Source of the DNA: Nostoc sp. JL33
GTDB lineage: Bacteria; Cyanobacteriota; Cyanobacteriia; Cyanobacteriales; Nostocaceae
Direction of reading: 5' to 3'
NCBI RefSeq assembly: GCF_017114985.1
Contig: NZ_JABXKP010000101.1
Location: 1-55,930 of the forward strand
Length of the DNA stretch: 55,930 nt
In this document: positions 9,400 through 18,306 of the stretch, piece by piece
Layout: the number at the start of each line of letters is the position of its first letter
Numbering within the stretch: the first letter of the stretch is position 1
Program-made: the position numbers and the translations under genes
The notes under the pieces: model-generated
The model's input: the letters and a program-made list of their open reading frames with translations, nothing else
Databases searched by the model: none
Told to the model about the DNA's origin: nothing

Positions 9400-9447
9400 C
9401 CCTGCAATAAATTGCGGGCTAATAGCTAAAGTGCGTTGAAACGCACT
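9400..9447. repeat. Nostoc-type double hairpin repeat
   Basis: Two small hairpins lie side by side: one pairs cctgcaat with attgcggg (one G-T pair) and the next pairs agtgcgtt (9430-9437) with aacgcact (9440-9447). This is an intergenic repeat type I associate with Nostoc genomes. It occupies part of the 332-base gap after the HAD gene; the remainder of that gap shows nothing I can name. Confidence 0.55.
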
Positions 9448-9660
9448 GAAATTAAAGAAATTAAGGATGCCAAAGTGAAAATCTGTTGTTAAAAAACGAA
9501 ACAGGGATTGCAACATAGATTGATTCTGCTTTACTCTGGAAAAACTACTACGCCAGTTTGAGTTCCTAAAATTTGGGAACCACAACACATAACTGGCTCT
9601 TCAGGATCAGCGCTCTGCCGATAAAATTGTTCAATAAAACTACTTTGATAGCCTAAAACG

Positions 9661-10530
9661 ATGAAAGCATCTGCTAATTTCGACTTTGAAGACGAGAAAT
9701 TTAATGCACCGCCTTCTCAAGTCATCCCCTGGTGTCAGATGATTAATCCTCGGTATGGCACAGATGGCATACAATCTCACGGTTTGGCGATTAAGCTGGA
9801 TCAAGCCCATGCTGTCGGCTTTGTGCCAGATGAGAATTGGCAGCAAGTGGAGCATGAATTTAGCTCTGGAGTCGAAACGGTCTTTATTACTACTACTCCC
9901 AGCTTGGTTATAGTGCGTCGGGGGCCATTGTCTGTCAAAGACCGGGAAAGTGGTTTAAAACTGGGTACGCTCAAAGAAAATTATGATGCTTTTTTAGCAG
10001 ACAAACTTAAATTTAAAACCTTTACTCGCCATCTCATTTTTCTGGTGGGTGAAAATAAAAAGTTTTTACATGAATCCCCACTACAACTAACTCTTAATGG
10101 TGCCGCCGGAGCGAGTTTCAGCAAAACTTATTGCGAATATCAACAAGGCAAAGTAGTAAGTGGATTTGTCGCTGAACTAGAAAAAGCTTATGCTATTTAC
10201 CGCAAGCAACCTTTGACACCAAAAGGGCCTTTGTTCCACGCTCACGGGATTTTCTGCCCGATAATTGAGTCTGAAGAAAGAGGTATTGAACCAAATACAG
10301 TTCTGGTAGCTTCAACTGTAGACTACAAACATCCGACGGTAGGCACTTTAACAGAATATTTAATTGCTTCCGATTCTCTTGAGTCTGCAATGATTTGCAA
10401 GACTTTTGAAGAATACAAAGATTTTGGCAAGGAACCGGTAAAAGCAGAAACGCCTAAATTGGCAATGGCAGGAGTTTCCAACTCTTACGTTTATGCTGAT
10501 GAAGATGATTTTGCTTATCCGCCGTACTAA
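9661..10530 (+). CDS. DUF5895-like cyanobacterial protein
   Basis: A 289-residue soluble protein with no signal peptide or membrane segment. Visible landmarks are VIPWCQMINPRYGT near the N-terminus, a TTPSLVIVRRGPLSV strand region in the middle, and a GPLFHAHGIFCPII block near residues 190-205. I recall proteins of this pattern as DUF5895 in cyanobacteria, some in plasmid or phage-like contexts, but could not check this. No catalytic motif is evident. The C-terminal 25 residues are acidic and aromatic (DEDDFAYPPY). It has no close operon partner. Function unknown. Confidence 0.7.
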   Translation: MKASANFDFEDEKFNAPPSQVIPWCQMINPRYGTDGIQSHGLAIKLDQAHAVGFVPDENWQQVEHEFSSGVETVFITTTPSLVIVRRGPLSVKDRESGLKLGTLKENYDAFLADKLKFKTFTRHLIFLVGENKKFLHESPLQLTLNGAAGASFSKTYCEYQQGKVVSGFVAELEKAYAIYRKQPLTPKGPLFHAHGIFCPIIESEERGIEPNTVLVASTVDYKHPTVGTLTEYLIASDSLESAMICKTFEEYKDFGKEPVKAETPKLAMAGVSNSYVYADEDDFAYPPY

Positions 10531-10584
10531 AGAGAGTTAGGAGTTTGGAGTGATGAGTTTTGAATTAATAACTCCAAACTCCTG

Positions 10585-10646
10585 TAGAGACGCGATTAAT
10601 CGCGTCTCTACTCCAACCTCCTGTACAGACGCGATTAATCGCGTCT
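10585..10646. repeat. two tandem palindromic hairpins
   Basis: The palindrome gagacgcgattaatcgcg continues into tctc and occurs twice, at 10585-10610 and 10627-10646, separated by tccaacctcctgt-type spacer. These sit between two converging genes and could terminate both. The same palindrome is widespread in Nostoc intergenic DNA. Confidence 0.75.
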
Positions 10647-10662
10647 CTCCAAACTCCTAGCT

Positions 10663-11949
10663 TTATTCCTTGAGCACCAAATAATAGAGTGAACCATTCC
10701 CGCCTGTGATGCCAGCGCGATCGCCTGCTAGTTTACCAGACCCCATGAAATAATCCACCCGGCCTGGGCCTTTGATGGCGCTTCCTGTATCCTGATCAAG
10801 CACAAAGCGGCTGACGGTACGCCTTTCTAGTTTGCCATTACTGGCAGGATAGGGAAATGAATTGTAAATCAGCGCTAGCGCTCCGGGAGGCATGAGAGAC
10901 TTATCTGTAGCAATGGAACGTTCTGCTGTCACTGGCACATGAATACTGCCTGTAGCTGCGGTACCACCAGTTTCTTGGAAGAAAATAAATCGTTCCCAGC
11001 GTGGCAGATAATTGTTCAACTCGCGCGGCTGTCGCCGGAAGTAAGCAATCATCCGTGGTAGCGTCAATCCATTCAGTGGAAGTTTGCCATCTTTGGCTAG
11101 TTCTTTGCCGATACTAGTCCAGGGGTAATCAGTTCCACCGGCATAGCCAACTGAGGTTGTTTTGCCATTAGTTAATTTAATTTGGGCAGAACCTTGGATA
11201 TGTACCATGTATGCCTCAAGGCGATCGCGGAACCAAAGCAGTTCTAAACCGCGCAACTTGCTTTTATTTCCTTGTAAACCATCCTTACCTTCCAAATCAA
11301 TTCGTTTTGGGTGGGGTTTAGGCCATTGGCTAAAATCAGGTGGTAGCCGATAAAGGGGATACTTATATATTGAAGTCCTGACACGGCTAGCAGTATAAAC
11401 AGGTTCGTAGTAAGCAGTGAACTTAACAGTACCTTTGCCATCGTTGCCCACAGATTGGTAAAAGACAAACTCACGGCGGACATCGGCTTGTAGTTGCGCT
11501 GCTGACTTAGAATTGACAACAAGTTGGCGGAAACGTACCAAACTTCGGCGGACGCGATCAAGGGTAATTTCCTTAACTGGATAATTTTGATATGCTGCGA
11601 TCGCCTCACTCTTTGTTAGGTAAAGCAGACTGTTGTCAATGGAAGCCAACAACGCATTGCGATCACCTCCGGTGGGCGAAGCGCCAACACCTCTTTTACC
11701 TATTTGACCCCAAATTTGGTCATCCCAACCCAAGCAACTCGCCCGGAGCGTACAATCGGTTCCGATAGTGATTGGTTTTAGCGGTGGCGTTAACTCAGGA
11801 GTGCTTGGTACTGGCAGAGGTGGGAAATTAGGAGTTATGGGTACTGGCAACGGCAGAAAGTTAGGAACCTGAGCAACAGCCGACCAGAGAGGGTTTATAA
11901 GCGCAATTCCCAAACTCAAGGAAAGCAAAGCAAGGGTTTTTCTCATCAT
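10663..11949 (-). CDS. mltA: membrane-bound lytic murein transglycosylase A
   Basis: A 428-residue secreted enzyme that cleaves the glycan chains of peptidoglycan to give 1,6-anhydromuramyl ends. An N-terminal signal segment (MMRKTLALLSLSLGIALINP) is followed by a proline-rich linker with repeats of LPLPVPITPNFPP type. The MltA domain lies roughly in residues 150-330 (FTAYYEPVYTAS, YMVHIQGSAQIKL) and the C-terminal 3D domain contains DQDTGSAIKGPGRVDYFMG, where the first-half Asp and the RVD Asp are the expected catalytic region. It starts directly after the stop of the small gene at 11950, so the two form an operon. A periplasmic location is expected; I see no lipobox Cys. Confidence 0.93.
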   Translation of the reverse strand: MMRKTLALLSLSLGIALINPLWSAVAQVPNFLPLPVPITPNFPPLPVPSTPELTPPLKPITIGTDCTLRASCLGWDDQIWGQIGKRGVGASPTGGDRNALLASIDNSLLYLTKSEAIAAYQNYPVKEITLDRVRRSLVRFRQLVVNSKSAAQLQADVRREFVFYQSVGNDGKGTVKFTAYYEPVYTASRVRTSIYKYPLYRLPPDFSQWPKPHPKRIDLEGKDGLQGNKSKLRGLELLWFRDRLEAYMVHIQGSAQIKLTNGKTTSVGYAGGTDYPWTSIGKELAKDGKLPLNGLTLPRMIAYFRRQPRELNNYLPRWERFIFFQETGGTAATGSIHVPVTAERSIATDKSLMPPGALALIYNSFPYPASNGKLERRTVSRFVLDQDTGSAIKGPGRVDYFMGSGKLAGDRAGITGGNGSLYYLVLKE

Positions 11950-12204
11950 TTAGTTGAATCTTTCAACACTGGAACTAAAAATTGGTTCTACCCGGATTGC
12001 CACGATCCGAGAGGGTCTTATTACCATATACTCCCCTTGAATATTTTTGATCGGGACGCTAATAAAGTCATTAGAAGCAGACTTTGGCACAAGTTCGCCG
12101 CTATACCACTTCTGAAACTCTTGAATAGTAGGAAAACGTACTTCTTCCCGGTGGCCGCTTTCCAGTAGGAGGAATACGGCATATTCATTTGCAGTTCTAG
12201 TCAT
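11950..12204 (-). CDS. small hypothetical protein encoded with mltA
   Basis: An 84-residue soluble protein (starts MTRTANEYAVFLLLESGHRE). It shows beta-strand-rich patterning (EYAVFLLLE, EYMVIRPSRIVAIRVEP) and no membrane segment. Its stop codon TAA is followed at once by the ATG of mltA, so translation is likely coupled. I do not recognise the family. The link to mltA suggests a cell-wall or envelope role, but this is inference from position only. Confidence 0.75.
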   Translation of the reverse strand: MTRTANEYAVFLLLESGHREEVRFPTIQEFQKWYSGELVPKSASNDFISVPIKNIQGEYMVIRPSRIVAIRVEPIFSSSVERFN

Positions 12205-12473
12205 CAGGTTGAACCATTAAAAAAACATTCAACCCATTGTTAACCACGTAACCCCGGAATGAAAAGGGTAAGCATACGGGAGGTGGGGAGCAAAGGGGCA
12301 AGAGGGAATAAATGACAATGACTAATACCCAATGCCCAATGACTCTAGACGGCTAATTTTTTACCCAGTTCCTTAAAAAGTGTAAGTTTATATTAGCTCT
12401 TGCATAACTCTCCAATTAAGCTCTGATAAATCATTGGCATTGTTGAACAACAGTTATTCAGGAGGCGAAAATT

Positions 12474-12725
12474 ATGAAACTTTTCTATCGTGGTCTCAAC
12501 TACGAATACGACCGAAGCAAGCTTGCCAGCAAAAAAACAGAACAGCCGTTTGAGCCAGTTCCTCAACTTGGGCTAGCTTATAATCTGATATCCCGTGCCG
12601 TTAACTATCCTGTTGAACCGAATTCCAAATCGCCGGAAGTTCCTCTACCACCAGTAGCCTATAAATTGAGCTTTAGGGGAATCACCTATTTTCTAAATAA
12701 AACTGCACAAGGAGAGTTACCGTAG
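12474..12725 (+). CDS. DUF4278 domain protein
   Basis: An 83-residue protein with two copies of the short DUF4278 motif: KLFYRGLNYEYD at the N-terminus and KLSFRGITYFLN at the C-terminus. A good ribosome binding site (aggagg-like, caggaggcgaa) precedes the ATG. The family is cyanobacterial and without known function. It is transcribed alone in the same direction as the kinase downstream. Confidence 0.85.
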   Translation: MKLFYRGLNYEYDRSKLASKKTEQPFEPVPQLGLAYNLISRAVNYPVEPNSKSPEVPLPPVAYKLSFRGITYFLNKTAQGELP

Positions 12726-12968
12726 TCTCTCAACCAGCAAGTACTTCAAAAATTGGGGCACTGCCGATTTCTGAGGAATTATTAAAGCTTTAACAAACAA
12801 TAATATGGCAGCAAGCCGATCTGGAGTCTAGGGAGTCACAAACTTGTAGTACAATCCTCAAAAAACCTTGAAATTTCAGCACTACCTATCTACTTTCTTT
12901 CTCAACAAACCTTGCCAAAGCTGGTAGTTGTGCCAAGATTAATTTGAGGACTTAAGGCTTGTGACATA

Positions 12969-14348
12969 ATGTTAGGACAGTTATTAGACGGACGTTACCA
13001 AGTCCTCCAGGTCTTAGGTAAAGGTGGATTCGGTCAAACCTACATAGCCCAAGATACCCATCGCCCAGGTTTCCCGAAATGCGTTGTCAAACACCTTAAG
13101 CCCGTCACTCGTAGCCCTGAATTTCTCGAAATTGCTAGACGACTATTTAACAGTGAAGCAGAAACACTAGAACAACTGGGCAACCATGACCAGATTCCTC
13201 GGCTTTTAGCCTATTTTGAAAGCAACCAAGAGTTCTTCTTGGTGCAAGAATTCATTGAAGGGCATACTCTGAAAGCGGAACTGTTCCCCAATCAACCTTG
13301 GACAGAAGAGAAAGTAATTCAACTGCTCCAACAGGTGTTGGGTATTCTACAATTTATTCACAGCCACAATGTTATCCATCGAGATATCAAGCCGGACAAT
13401 ATAATCAGGCGACAACAAGACGGCAAGTTAGTGCTGATTGACTTTGGCGCAGTTAAACAAGTCCAAACGCAACTGCTTACAGTTGCAGGGCACACGGGGG
13501 CTACTATTATCATTGGCACCCCAGGATATATGTCTACAGAACAGGGGCAAGGTAAGCCCCGCCCCAACAGCGATATTTATTCCTTGGGGATTATTGGTAT
13601 TCAATCGCTGACAGGGTTACATCCTATAAACTTTCAGGAAGACCCAGATACAGGAGAAATTTCTTGGCAGCACCAAGCTAACGTCAGTTCTGGGTTGGCA
13701 TCTGTGCTATCTAAGATGGTGCTACATCACTTCAAACAGCGCTATCAGTCTGCGACTGAAGTTCTACAGGCGCTTAAGCATCTGGATACTAAACTAGAAG
13801 CACAATTAACTCAACCACCATCTTTTATACAACCGCCTCAAGCTTCACTTTCTCAACAAAACTCAATTGGATATCCCTCTGCTTGTATCCTGTCTCCAGA
13901 AAATTACAGTCGGCTGGAAACAATTCTCTTAGAATTTGTCGGCCCCGTTGCCTCAAGATTACTACGACAAGTTGCAGCATTAGCGCCCAACCGCGAAGAA
14001 TTAATTAGCCAACTGGCCGTTCATCTTCGAGGAAATCAACAAATTGATTTTAAGAAGAAAACAATGTTTTTACTAGAGAAATCTACTCTATTCCAGGAAG
14101 TTACTGTTAAATCTGAAATTAAGTCAAATAATTTATCAAGCCCAGAACTTCAAGTAATCAACGATAGCTTTGTGCATCACTGCGAGCGGGAATTGGCTGA
14201 TTTAATTGGGCCAATAGCTAAGTTCTTAGTCCAAAAAGCTGTGAGGTCTTCTGGACAAATTTCTCGTGCAGAATTTGTGAAAGTTTTAGCATCACAAATT
14301 CCCGATCTTCAAAAAGCTTTGCAATTTCAGCAGCGCCTACTCTCTTAA
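12969..14348 (+). CDS. serine/threonine protein kinase (Hanks type) with duplicated C-terminal domain
   Basis: A 459-residue cytoplasmic kinase. The glycine loop is LGKGGFGQTY (17-26), the ATP-anchoring Lys is K41, the C-helix Glu is E63, the catalytic loop is HRDIKPDN with D139, and the metal-binding DFG is at 158-160. The activation segment GTPGYMSTEQ is of the cyanobacterial type. After residue 300 there are two related segments of about 55 residues (SRLETILLEFVGPVASRLL and CERELADLIGPIAKFLVQKA), each starting with an acidic helix and GP-A-L pattern. This looks like a tandem regulatory domain. No membrane segment is present, so it is soluble. Targets are unknown. Confidence 0.92.
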   Translation: MLGQLLDGRYQVLQVLGKGGFGQTYIAQDTHRPGFPKCVVKHLKPVTRSPEFLEIARRLFNSEAETLEQLGNHDQIPRLLAYFESNQEFFLVQEFIEGHTLKAELFPNQPWTEEKVIQLLQQVLGILQFIHSHNVIHRDIKPDNIIRRQQDGKLVLIDFGAVKQVQTQLLTVAGHTGATIIIGTPGYMSTEQGQGKPRPNSDIYSLGIIGIQSLTGLHPINFQEDPDTGEISWQHQANVSSGLASVLSKMVLHHFKQRYQSATEVLQALKHLDTKLEAQLTQPPSFIQPPQASLSQQNSIGYPSACILSPENYSRLETILLEFVGPVASRLLRQVAALAPNREELISQLAVHLRGNQQIDFKKKTMFLLEKSTLFQEVTVKSEIKSNNLSSPELQVINDSFVHHCERELADLIGPIAKFLVQKAVRSSGQISRAEFVKVLASQIPDLQKALQFQQRLLS

Positions 14349-14447
14349 TTTTTTCACTTATACAAATTTGGCAAAAAATACAACACATGCGTAGGTTGTG
14401 TTTAGCTTGACTCTTTCATAATCCAAAATCTAAAATCTAAAATGGTG

Positions 14448-15362
14448 TTAGTCCTGGCTATTCAGCATCTCCAAAGCTATTTTTAAGCTAGATTTCATCC
14501 GATTAAATGCTTCTGCTAACCCGCCAATTTCATCATTAGAGCTTTCTTCAAAATCTGCGCTCATATCACCAACGCTAACTTTTTGGGCGATTTTTTCTAT
14601 TTTTCTGATGCGCTGAATCACATATTTTTTGATTAAGAAGTTAATTAAGAATACTATGCTCGCAAAGATAGTAACTAAAACTCCCATTATCAATGTCCAA
14701 GTCCGTTTGGCATTGGCAAAAATCTCTTGAGAAGGAACAGAGATTATTTGGGCAGAAACAATCTGATTGAGCTGCCAGCCAAAACCATTTTCCGATCCAT
14801 AAGTTACCAACTGGCTCTTAGGAGCCTGATCTGGTGTAGAATGACATCGCAAGCATTCCGGTTGTGTAATCTTTAGTGGTTGTGCAATATAAAATACTTC
14901 GCCTTGTGACAAGTTACGAAACCCTGTAATTTCTAGAGTCTTGGAGTCGTTGCGAAAACGCTCTACAAGTTGAGTTTCAAAATTATCAGCTTTATCAGCT
15001 AAATTAGTTGGATTAAGTGTTGCATCCTTATGAAAAAAGTTTTTATATTCAGGCTTTTTCCGAAAATTCTCAAAAACCTCTTTAGAGGAAAAATTTGGTA
15101 CTACTTCGGGTATGAACGTTGGGTTAGTATCTACTCTAGATTCTAATAGGGGATTTATATGATCTTGTGTATAATCTCTAACTGCGTTCACCATTTGGAT
15201 AAGAATCTGCGCTTGAGAAGCTACTTCATTTTGCGCTCTCCCCTGAAGTACACTAGATAAGGCAACGCCACTCCCCACAATACTGACGATGAAAACTAAT
15301 ATTAAAAGGAAGTTAAATTTAGCACCTATTTTTAAGTTTTTTAACGTAATGTTGCTTAACAT
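14448..15362 (-). CDS. Tll0287-like heme domain plus HAMP membrane protein
   Basis: A 304-residue membrane protein. TM1 is about residues 16-38, a periplasmic domain follows to about 215, TM2 is about 218-243, and HAMP lies at 245-297. The periplasmic domain carries a single c-type heme motif, CLRCH (C170, C173, H174), as in the Tll0287/DUF3365 family. It ends after HAMP with no kinase or methyl-accepting domain, so it must act on a partner. It is divergent from a PhnD-like lipoprotein gene, with 181 bases between them, and I infer that the two may belong to one redox or ligand-sensing module. A minus-strand gene further downstream is not close. Confidence 0.88.
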   Translation of the reverse strand: MLSNITLKNLKIGAKFNFLLILVFIVSIVGSGVALSSVLQGRAQNEVASQAQILIQMVNAVRDYTQDHINPLLESRVDTNPTFIPEVVPNFSSKEVFENFRKKPEYKNFFHKDATLNPTNLADKADNFETQLVERFRNDSKTLEITGFRNLSQGEVFYIAQPLKITQPECLRCHSTPDQAPKSQLVTYGSENGFGWQLNQIVSAQIISVPSQEIFANAKRTWTLIMGVLVTIFASIVFLINFLIKKYVIQRIRKIEKIAQKVSVGDMSADFEESSNDEIGGLAEAFNRMKSSLKIALEMLNSQD

Positions 15363-15543
15363 AACCTAACCAACCAAGGTGGTATCTGAGTTTGTCTAAT
15401 ATTTATTTATACCTGTTAGAAAGCATCTCAACAATATTTAAATAAATATTAATGTTTTGCTGCAACATAACCTATTTAGGCAGCAGTCAAACTTATCTAA
15501 ATTAGCCCTGAAAGCCAAGTTATTTTCTTAACCATAATTAGTA

Positions 15544-16398
15544 ATGTTTTTGCGATTTCCCCGTCGTTTCTTTCTGTTTAATCTGCTAGGTTTGACATTT
15601 GCTGCCTGTCAATCACCAAAGGAGTTTGAGGGCACGTTAACTGTTGGCGTTATCAACTATGGTGGAGGCGAAAAGATAATTAACCAATATGCTAAATTTA
15701 ATAGTTACTTGGGTGAAAGAACAAAGTCATATATTCAGCTAGACCCTGCTTTTAATGAAAATAGAGCGGTTGAGCGCCTTGAGGCTCGTGCTTGGTCATT
15801 GGTATTTGCTCCACCGGGTTTAGCAGCGATCGCGATCGCACGCTACCAATATGTTCCTCTGTTTCCTTTAATAGGTATTAGTAATTTGCGTTCAATCTTC
15901 GTTGTTCGCAAAGACAATCCGATAACCGACTTGAAACAGCTACAAGGTCAAACAGTGGCTTTAGGCCAGTTAGGTTCAGCAACAGGATATTATTTTCCTC
16001 TTTACAATCTTTATGGTACAACACTGGCAAAGATCCTGTTTGCACCCACACCCAAAGCCGCGCTGGAATTGGTCGCACAAGGAAAAGCGATCGCCTGTGC
16101 TGTCTCGGAGGCTGAATTGAATCTCTACGGTTCACAGTTTAGCCCAACCGAATTCCGCATACTATTTAAAGACCCTCACTATGTACCATTAGGTGTGGTC
16201 TTGATTGGGCCTGATGTAGAACGTAACCGTCAAGAGTTTATCCGTAAAGTGATGGGTGATTCGCCTTCAGGTTTAGCTGAAGAAGTGGGATATATACCCA
16301 ACGGACAAGTACCAGATTACAAATACATGATTTCTATGGTTGAGCGGGTAAGCTCGATTAGTTCCAAGCTGCAAAATAAACCTGTCCGTTTATTTTGA
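15544..16398 (+). CDS. PhnD-like phosphate/phosphonate-type substrate-binding lipoprotein
   Basis: A 284-residue periplasmic lipoprotein. The lipobox TFAAC places the lipid on C22. The binding fold shows TLTVGVINYGGG, LARAWSLVFAPPGLA-like text, then the signature DLKQLQGQTVALGQLGSATG and a hinge region near residue 150-190. This is the PhnD / SBP type 3 family used by phosphite, phosphonate or phosphate importers, but no permease or ATPase gene is adjacent. Solitary members often serve as sensory binding proteins for histidine kinases or similar receptors. The divergent Tll0287-HAMP gene is a plausible partner. Ligand unknown. Confidence 0.85.
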   Translation: MFLRFPRRFFLFNLLGLTFAACQSPKEFEGTLTVGVINYGGGEKIINQYAKFNSYLGERTKSYIQLDPAFNENRAVERLEARAWSLVFAPPGLAAIAIARYQYVPLFPLIGISNLRSIFVVRKDNPITDLKQLQGQTVALGQLGSATGYYFPLYNLYGTTLAKILFAPTPKAALELVAQGKAIACAVSEAELNLYGSQFSPTEFRILFKDPHYVPLGVVLIGPDVERNRQEFIRKVMGDSPSGLAEEVGYIPNGQVPDYKYMISMVERVSSISSKLQNKPVRLF

Positions 16399-16510
16399 TT
16401 AAAGCAATAACAATACTTTCAGCCTTTGTTCTCTCTAAAATGCTCAAATACCCTACTTTCAGCATTTAAGCATAATTAATATGTATTAAATTATACTTAC
16501 TAATGCGTTC

Positions 16511-16537
16511 GCAAAAAAAGACCCTTTAAAGGGTCTT
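16511..16537 (-). terminator. rho-independent terminator of the 16561-16938 gene
   Basis: On the minus strand aagaccctttaaagggtctt folds into a ten-base-pair hairpin and is followed by a T tract (A13-A17 run on the plus strand). It lies 24 bases beyond the stop codon at 16561. Confidence 0.8.
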
Positions 16538-16560
16538 GCGGTACTGCTTAAAGAATTAAC

Positions 16561-16938
16561 TTATTTACTCAATAATCCAAGTGCTAACTCTAGATACATT
16601 TTTGCTTTATGCAAAGCTAGCAGTTTTTCTTGAGTGTACCTATCTGGGTAATTCATGATTCTCCCTTCCATCGTGATTTTGATGAGTGCAGCTTGCTCAT
16701 CTGTAGGAGCATTCATCTCATCTATAGCGTTACTCAGTGCTTGCATAAAAGCAAAAGTAGGAGGTTTTAACCCTTTACCTGCCTCAAACTGGGATAACGC
16801 CATTTGAGGGAATACCATCAAGGATGTAATCCATGAGGTCTTGTACCCTTTATTCCCAGTTGGTTTGATGCCGTAGCGTAAGCATAGCTCACTGAGTTCT
16901 TTGATGGTTTTGATTTCTAACTCGGAACGCGTAAACAT
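16561..16938 (-). CDS. small protein with SAP-like N-terminus
   Basis: A 125-residue soluble protein. Residues 8-40 (EIKTIKELSELCLRYGIKPT followed by GNKGYKTSWITSL) resemble a SAP-type helix-extended-loop-helix, a DNA-binding motif. The rest is helical with no motif I know. It is transcribed away from the small gene at 17066, and a perfect 22-bp palindrome lies in the 127-base region between their starts. A regulatory role is plausible. It has its own terminator. Confidence 0.6.
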   Translation of the reverse strand: MFTRSELEIKTIKELSELCLRYGIKPTGNKGYKTSWITSLMVFPQMALSQFEAGKGLKPPTFAFMQALSNAIDEMNAPTDEQAALIKITMEGRIMNYPDRYTQEKLLALHKAKMYLELALGLLSK

Positions 16939-17018
16939 AAAATAGAGTTACCTCTTGTAAAAGTGGTATCGGTGAGCTACAAGTTTTCCAGACAATATGC
17001 TCACCGATTTAAAACTCT

Positions 17019-17040
17019 AATCGATTGCTAGCAATCGATT
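17019..17040. promoter_or_regulatory. perfect 22-bp palindrome, candidate operator
   Basis: The half-site aatcgattgct is followed immediately by its exact reverse complement. It lies between the divergent starts of the genes at 16938 and 17066, 26 bases before the latter. A dimeric regulator, perhaps one of these two small proteins, could bind here. The inner octamer is not HIP1. Confidence 0.6.
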
Positions 17041-17065
17041 CAATCTATATTTACATCTCTCAACA

Positions 17066-17254
17066 ATGCCTAACCCTAGAGGAACTCCTGAAAATTTAGA
17101 ACCGGGAAAAAGAAAAGGTGATGAACCATTGACCGAGCAAGTTAATTTGCGTGTCACCAAAACAATGAAAGAAGAATTGTCAACTAAGGATGATCCACCA
17201 GAATTTTGTCGCCAAGCTATCCAAGAAAAACTAGATAAGGATAAAAAGAAATAA
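17066..17254 (+). CDS. small ribbon-helix-helix-like protein
   Basis: A 62-residue, highly charged protein. QVNLRVTKTMKEEL forms a possible RHH strand and first helix, and EFCRQAIQEKLDK a second helix. The first 22 residues are a basic, flexible tail (GKRKGDEP). Such proteins are often antitoxins or transcription regulators, but no toxin gene follows. A terminator lies directly downstream, so it is transcribed alone. Confidence 0.6.
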   Translation: MPNPRGTPENLEPGKRKGDEPLTEQVNLRVTKTMKEELSTKDDPPEFCRQAIQEKLDKDKKK

Positions 17255-17276
17255 TTTCAAAAAACTCTAAATATAA

Positions 17277-17310
17277 AAAGCTTCCTACTTATCAGGGAGC
17301 TTTTATTTTA
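17277..17310 (+). terminator. rho-independent terminator
   Basis: aaaagcttcct pairs with agggagctttt (one mismatch) and is followed by ttttatttta. It ends the transcript of the small gene at 17066-17254. The remaining 240 bases to the next gene are AT-rich and show no feature I can name. Confidence 0.8.
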
Positions 17311-17551
17311 AGAAAAATTTGAGCTTCAATTGTTGAAATCTAGTTCAATCATTTATTCGATCCTTTGTCAATTTTTAGTAGAAGTGTACTATAGTGATAT
17401 TGATTTGTTAATATAATACCATGCCCTCTAAATATATTTACTTAAATACTTATACTTAAAAGTAAAATTTACGTAAAAAAGCTGAGGATTTACTTAGAAT
17501 AAGTATGCAACAGTAATATTATTCTTTCAACGTCAAAGATAAAAGGAAAGC

Positions 17552-18202
17552 ATGGAGATAACATCAATCATTACTGAAATTTTAAGTGGTGCAGATAAAG
17601 CGGCGATAACAATTTTAGTTAAAGCCCTCTTTGAAAAAGAAATAATAACGATAGGCAATTTTACAAAAAAGAAAGGTAATAACTTGATTGATGTAGTAAA
17701 AAGGCTTATAAAAAAACCAAATTTAAAAGATATAAAACCTGAAGAATTGATAGAGAAAATAGAAGATATTGAACCGCAAACATTACAACCTATATTAGAA
17801 GGTGTACTTGTAGGAGATAAAAATGAAGTAATTAGACAGAAATGGATTAATTTATTGGAATCCGCAATATTGGGACATCAAATTCATCCTAGATACATAG
17901 AGGCATTAAGACTTTTAGATGGTAGAGACGCCAATGTTTTGGAATTTATGTATGATTATCGTAAAAGAGGAAATCGATTAACTAACTCTGAAATTATAAT
18001 AGGCTTACAACAAAGACAAATAGAAAATCCTACAGAAGAAATGGTAAAAGATAGTTTATATAATTTAGTAGAAAGAGGATTGTGTGATGTAAATACCTTA
18101 CAGGGAAAACCAAGGTATTCAGACATGAATAGCGAAAACATATATATTAGCCATTTCGGGAATAAATTTTTAGATATGGTTAGACAAAAAAGCTCTGAAT
18201 AG
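17552..18202 (+). CDS. Abi-alpha / DUF4393-like protein
   Basis: A 216-residue protein, AT-rich with many aaa/ata codons, unlike the core genes of the window. The N-terminus is an amphipathic or membrane-prone helix (ITEILSGADKAAITILVKAL). The middle has VIRQKWINLLESAILG followed by HPRYIEALRLLDGRDANVLE. The C-terminus has LYNLVERGLCDVNTLQ and ISHFGNKFLDMV. This order (a block on surviving copies or subunits, then HPxxxxxIxxLxxxxAxxL, then a winged-helix-like part with LTxFGxxFxxxV) is what I remember of the Abi-alpha (DUF4393) abortive-infection family. The match is by eye only. Composition suggests horizontal transfer. Confidence 0.5.
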   Translation: MEITSIITEILSGADKAAITILVKALFEKEIITIGNFTKKKGNNLIDVVKRLIKKPNLKDIKPEELIEKIEDIEPQTLQPILEGVLVGDKNEVIRQKWINLLESAILGHQIHPRYIEALRLLDGRDANVLEFMYDYRKRGNRLTNSEIIIGLQQRQIENPTEEMVKDSLYNLVERGLCDVNTLQGKPRYSDMNSENIYISHFGNKFLDMVRQKSSE

Positions 18203-18306
18203 CAAGTATAAAAATAGAGTTTGCAGTTCAGAGCGTCAATGAGCCGACTCTCACGAATGATTTAGGAGTGCTATAGTTCGATATTTGGTAAGTAATATTA
18301 TCTTGC

